Shown here in pieces: positions 5,144-6,596 of a stretch of DNA of 6,596 nucleotides. A program made the position numbers and the translations under genes. The stretch spans positions 1 through 6,596 of the forward strand of contig JAPULM010000305.1 in assembly GCA_027294925.1 (NCBI GenBank), read 5' to 3'. This stretch comes from a bacterium. GTDB taxonomy: Bacteria; Tectomicrobia; Entotheonellia; Entotheonellales; Entotheonellaceae. Under the pieces are notes generated by a model, which searched no databases, was not told the origin of the DNA, and saw only the letters and a list, made by a program, of their open reading frames with translations. Every line of letters begins with the position of its first letter. Within the stretch, counting starts at the first letter, position 1.

Positions 5144-6535
5144 ATGCAAGGCAGCAACGCCAAAGCAAAGCGCACCAGCAAGCATCATAGTAAGCCCACA
5201 ATCGAACTCGCGCCTGAGGCGCAGGCGGCGCTACAGCTGTTTGAAGACAGCCAGCAGCACGTGTTTCTCACCGGGCGCGCTGGCACCGGTAAGTCGACAT
5301 TGCTACGTCACTTCAGATCGACCACTCGCAAGCGCATCGTGGTGCTGGCGCCTACTGGCGTCGCAGCTGTCAATGTACAAGGCCAAACGATTCACTCGTT
5401 CTTTCGCTTCGGTCCTGGCGTGACACCGGAGAAAGCACGCCGCCGGGCCTCAGGTAAAACCCAACTGTACCGCAACCTGCAAACCATTGTGATTGACGAA
5501 ATTAGCATGGTGCGAGCGGATCTGCTTGATTGCGTCGATCAATTTCTGCGTGCCAACGGACCTCGTGCCAGTCAACCGTTTGGCGGCGTGAAGATGGTCT
5601 TTATCGGCGATCTCTATCAGCTACCACCCGTGGTGCAATCTGAACAAGAGGGGTTGTTTACCACCCATTACGCCAGTCCCTATTTCTTTGACGCCAAGGT
5701 CTTCGGCCAGACACCCTGCCTGGTGGCACAGCTCAGCAAGGTCTACCGCCAGAATGACGCCGCCTTTGTGACATTGCTGGACGCGGTTCGTACGGGAGCC
5801 TTGGATGCGAGCCACATCGCGGCGCTCAACGCCCGCTACCGAGCCGATCTGTCAGACCTCAAACGTGATCAATACGTCGCCCTGGTCACCACCAATGCCA
5901 TGGCGGACCGCATCAACGCCCACCACTTGGCCCAAATTCGCCAAAAGCCATACACCTTTAGGGGACGACTCGACGGCGCCTTTCAGCAACGCCAATTACC
6001 TACCGATGCAAGCCTGACGCTGAAGGCCGGCGCTCGCATCATGATGCTCAATAATGAGCCACGTGGCCGATGGGTGAACGGCACCCTGGGGCAGGTGTCG
6101 AGGATCGCGACGCATGACGAGTCAACCGACGTCCACGTCAAGCTGGAAAGCGGCTATACGGGTAAGATCTCACCTTACACCTGGGAATCGATTCGCTTTG
6201 TGTTTAACGACAGACGACAACGCATCGAATCAGAAGTGGTCGGTTCGTTCACCCAATATCCGCTGCGTCTGGCCTGGGGTACGACGATTCACAAAGCACA
6301 AGGCAAAACCTTTGATCAGGTGGTGATTGACTTCGGGCGCGGCGCCTTCGCGCCTGGACAAGCGTATGTGGCGTTGAGCCGCTGCCGACAATTGGAGGGT
6401 GTGGTACTGCGCCGGCCGTTCAAGCCTGAGAACGTGATGGTTGATGAGCGGGTACAGGCGTTTCTGGAGCAAGCAGCCATTCAGCGCCAAGAGCCTGATG
6501 CTCTTAGCACTCAGCCCTTGCACCCCCTATCGTAA
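5144..6535 (+). CDS. PIF1/RecD-like SF1B DNA helicase
   Basis: This 463-residue superfamily-1B helicase would couple ATP hydrolysis to 5'-3' unwinding of DNA or removal of structures. In order: Walker A GRAGTGKS (44-51), motif Ia LAPTGVAAVN followed by TIHSFF (about 68-87), Walker B VIDEIS (116-121), motif III GDLYQLPPV (155-163), a VYRQ segment with the likely arginine finger (about 202), motif V GTTIHKAQGKTFD (379-391) and motif VI QAYVALSRC (406-414). All ATPase motifs look intact, and the TIHSFF and HKAQGKTFD forms are typical of PIF1 relatives. It has a basic N-terminal tail and no extra domain. I chose ATG 5144 over ATG 5123 because a very strong SD, GGGAGGG, lies 5 bases before it and inside the longer frame. 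The stop codon overlaps a minus-strand transposase-like frame, so the C-terminal tail after about residue 440 may have been altered by an insertion. Confidence 0.92.
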   Translation: MQGSNAKAKRTSKHHSKPTIELAPEAQAALQLFEDSQQHVFLTGRAGTGKSTLLRHFRSTTRKRIVVLAPTGVAAVNVQGQTIHSFFRFGPGVTPEKARRRASGKTQLYRNLQTIVIDEISMVRADLLDCVDQFLRANGPRASQPFGGVKMVFIGDLYQLPPVVQSEQEGLFTTHYASPYFFDAKVFGQTPCLVAQLSKVYRQNDAAFVTLLDAVRTGALDASHIAALNARYRADLSDLKRDQYVALVTTNAMADRINAHHLAQIRQKPYTFRGRLDGAFQQRQLPTDASLTLKAGARIMMLNNEPRGRWVNGTLGQVSRIATHDESTDVHVKLESGYTGKISPYTWESIRFVFNDRRQRIESEVVGSFTQYPLRLAWGTTIHKAQGKTFDQVVIDFGRGAFAPGQAYVALSRCRQLEGVVLRRPFKPENVMVDERVQAFLEQAAIQRQEPDALSTQPLHPLS

Positions 6536-6596
6536 TTTATTAATGCTATAGCCCCGATCGGCTAACAGCTTCAATAGACCATACTCGCCGGGCAGA
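6527..6596 (-). pseudogene. Possible fragment of an IS5-type DDE transposase, running off the right edge
   Basis: The minus strand entering from the edge reads LPGEYGLLKLLADRGYS then INKLR before a TAG at 6527-6529. The LLADRGY segment followed by a -LR resembles the second-aspartate region of IS5-family transposases (typically LLADRGYDADWLR), with Asp the catalytic residue. The frame stops directly after this. No IPGR-type continuation is visible further left, where the DNA is helicase coding sequence. If the reading is right, this is the truncated end of an insertion-sequence gene lying mostly outside the window. Only 22 codons support it, so an unrelated convergent gene C-terminus is a fair alternative. 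Confidence 0.35.

Noticed and set aside
4993..5190. 65-codon frame, or its inner 28-codon part from ATG 5104, as a leader gene of the helicase
   Set aside because: TTG start, no recognisable features, and its end runs out of frame into the helicase start. The inner ATG has a fair upstream AGGA but no other support.

Overview
The window looks like chromosomal DNA of a proteobacterium of moderate GC content, probably gamma- or beta-like. This rests on gene style, sigma-70-type promoter boxes, Shine-Dalgarno (SD) sites and family content only; nothing here fixes a genus. No rRNA, tRNA, CRISPR array or complete insertion sequence was seen. The layout is a loose accessory or housekeeping neighbourhood: short single-gene units, both strands used, wide spacers, and several decayed or truncated genes.

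Left part (1-1871): a possible terminator hairpin (25-45) is followed by an apparently non-coding stretch and a good sigma-70 promoter (242-270) driving crcB/fluC, a fluoride channel (322-696). A possible 40-residue membrane peptide on the minus strand (691-813) converges on crcB. Next comes an otsB-type trehalose-6-phosphate phosphatase (857-1687). It retains every family motif but is interrupted by two in-frame stops, TAA at 1001-1003 and TAG at 1019-1021, and is best read as a young pseudogene. The stretch 1688-1871 has no convincing gene; it holds an imperfect tandem repeat and a terminator-like hairpin.

Middle (1872-4443): on the minus strand, a VOC/glyoxalase-fold protein (2063-2521, GTG start) is followed directly by the C-terminal part of a DUF2470-like domain (1872-2033, homology perhaps reaching about 2060), which seems to have lost its N-terminus. 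Diverging from VOC is a 533-residue thiamine-diphosphate enzyme of the acetolactate synthase/benzoylformate decarboxylase superfamily (2842-4443). The 320-base divergent spacer holds a candidate promoter for each gene. On the enzyme side it also holds a leader with a 22-codon ORF and a hairpin followed by nine T, just ahead of the SD, which together resemble a transcription attenuator.

Right part (4444-6596): a small single-domain cupin (4608-4946) is bracketed by two same-orientation copies of a 32-base hairpin repeat (4491-4522 and 4960-4991). A PIF1/RecD-like SF1B DNA helicase follows (5144-6535). At the right edge a minus-strand reading frame (6527 to beyond 6596) overlaps the helicase stop. 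It resembles a piece of an IS5-type DDE transposase and may be an insertion-sequence remnant.

How the genes work together: VOC, the ThDP enzyme and the cupin are three small-molecule protein families lying side by side, so a shared catabolic or detoxifying role is possible. Each has its own spacer, however, and no common regulator is visible. crcB, otsB and the helicase have no evident functional link. The most unusual signals are the doubly interrupted otsB, the attenuator-like leader, the paired hairpin repeats around the cupin and the truncated genes at 1872-2060 and 6527-6596.
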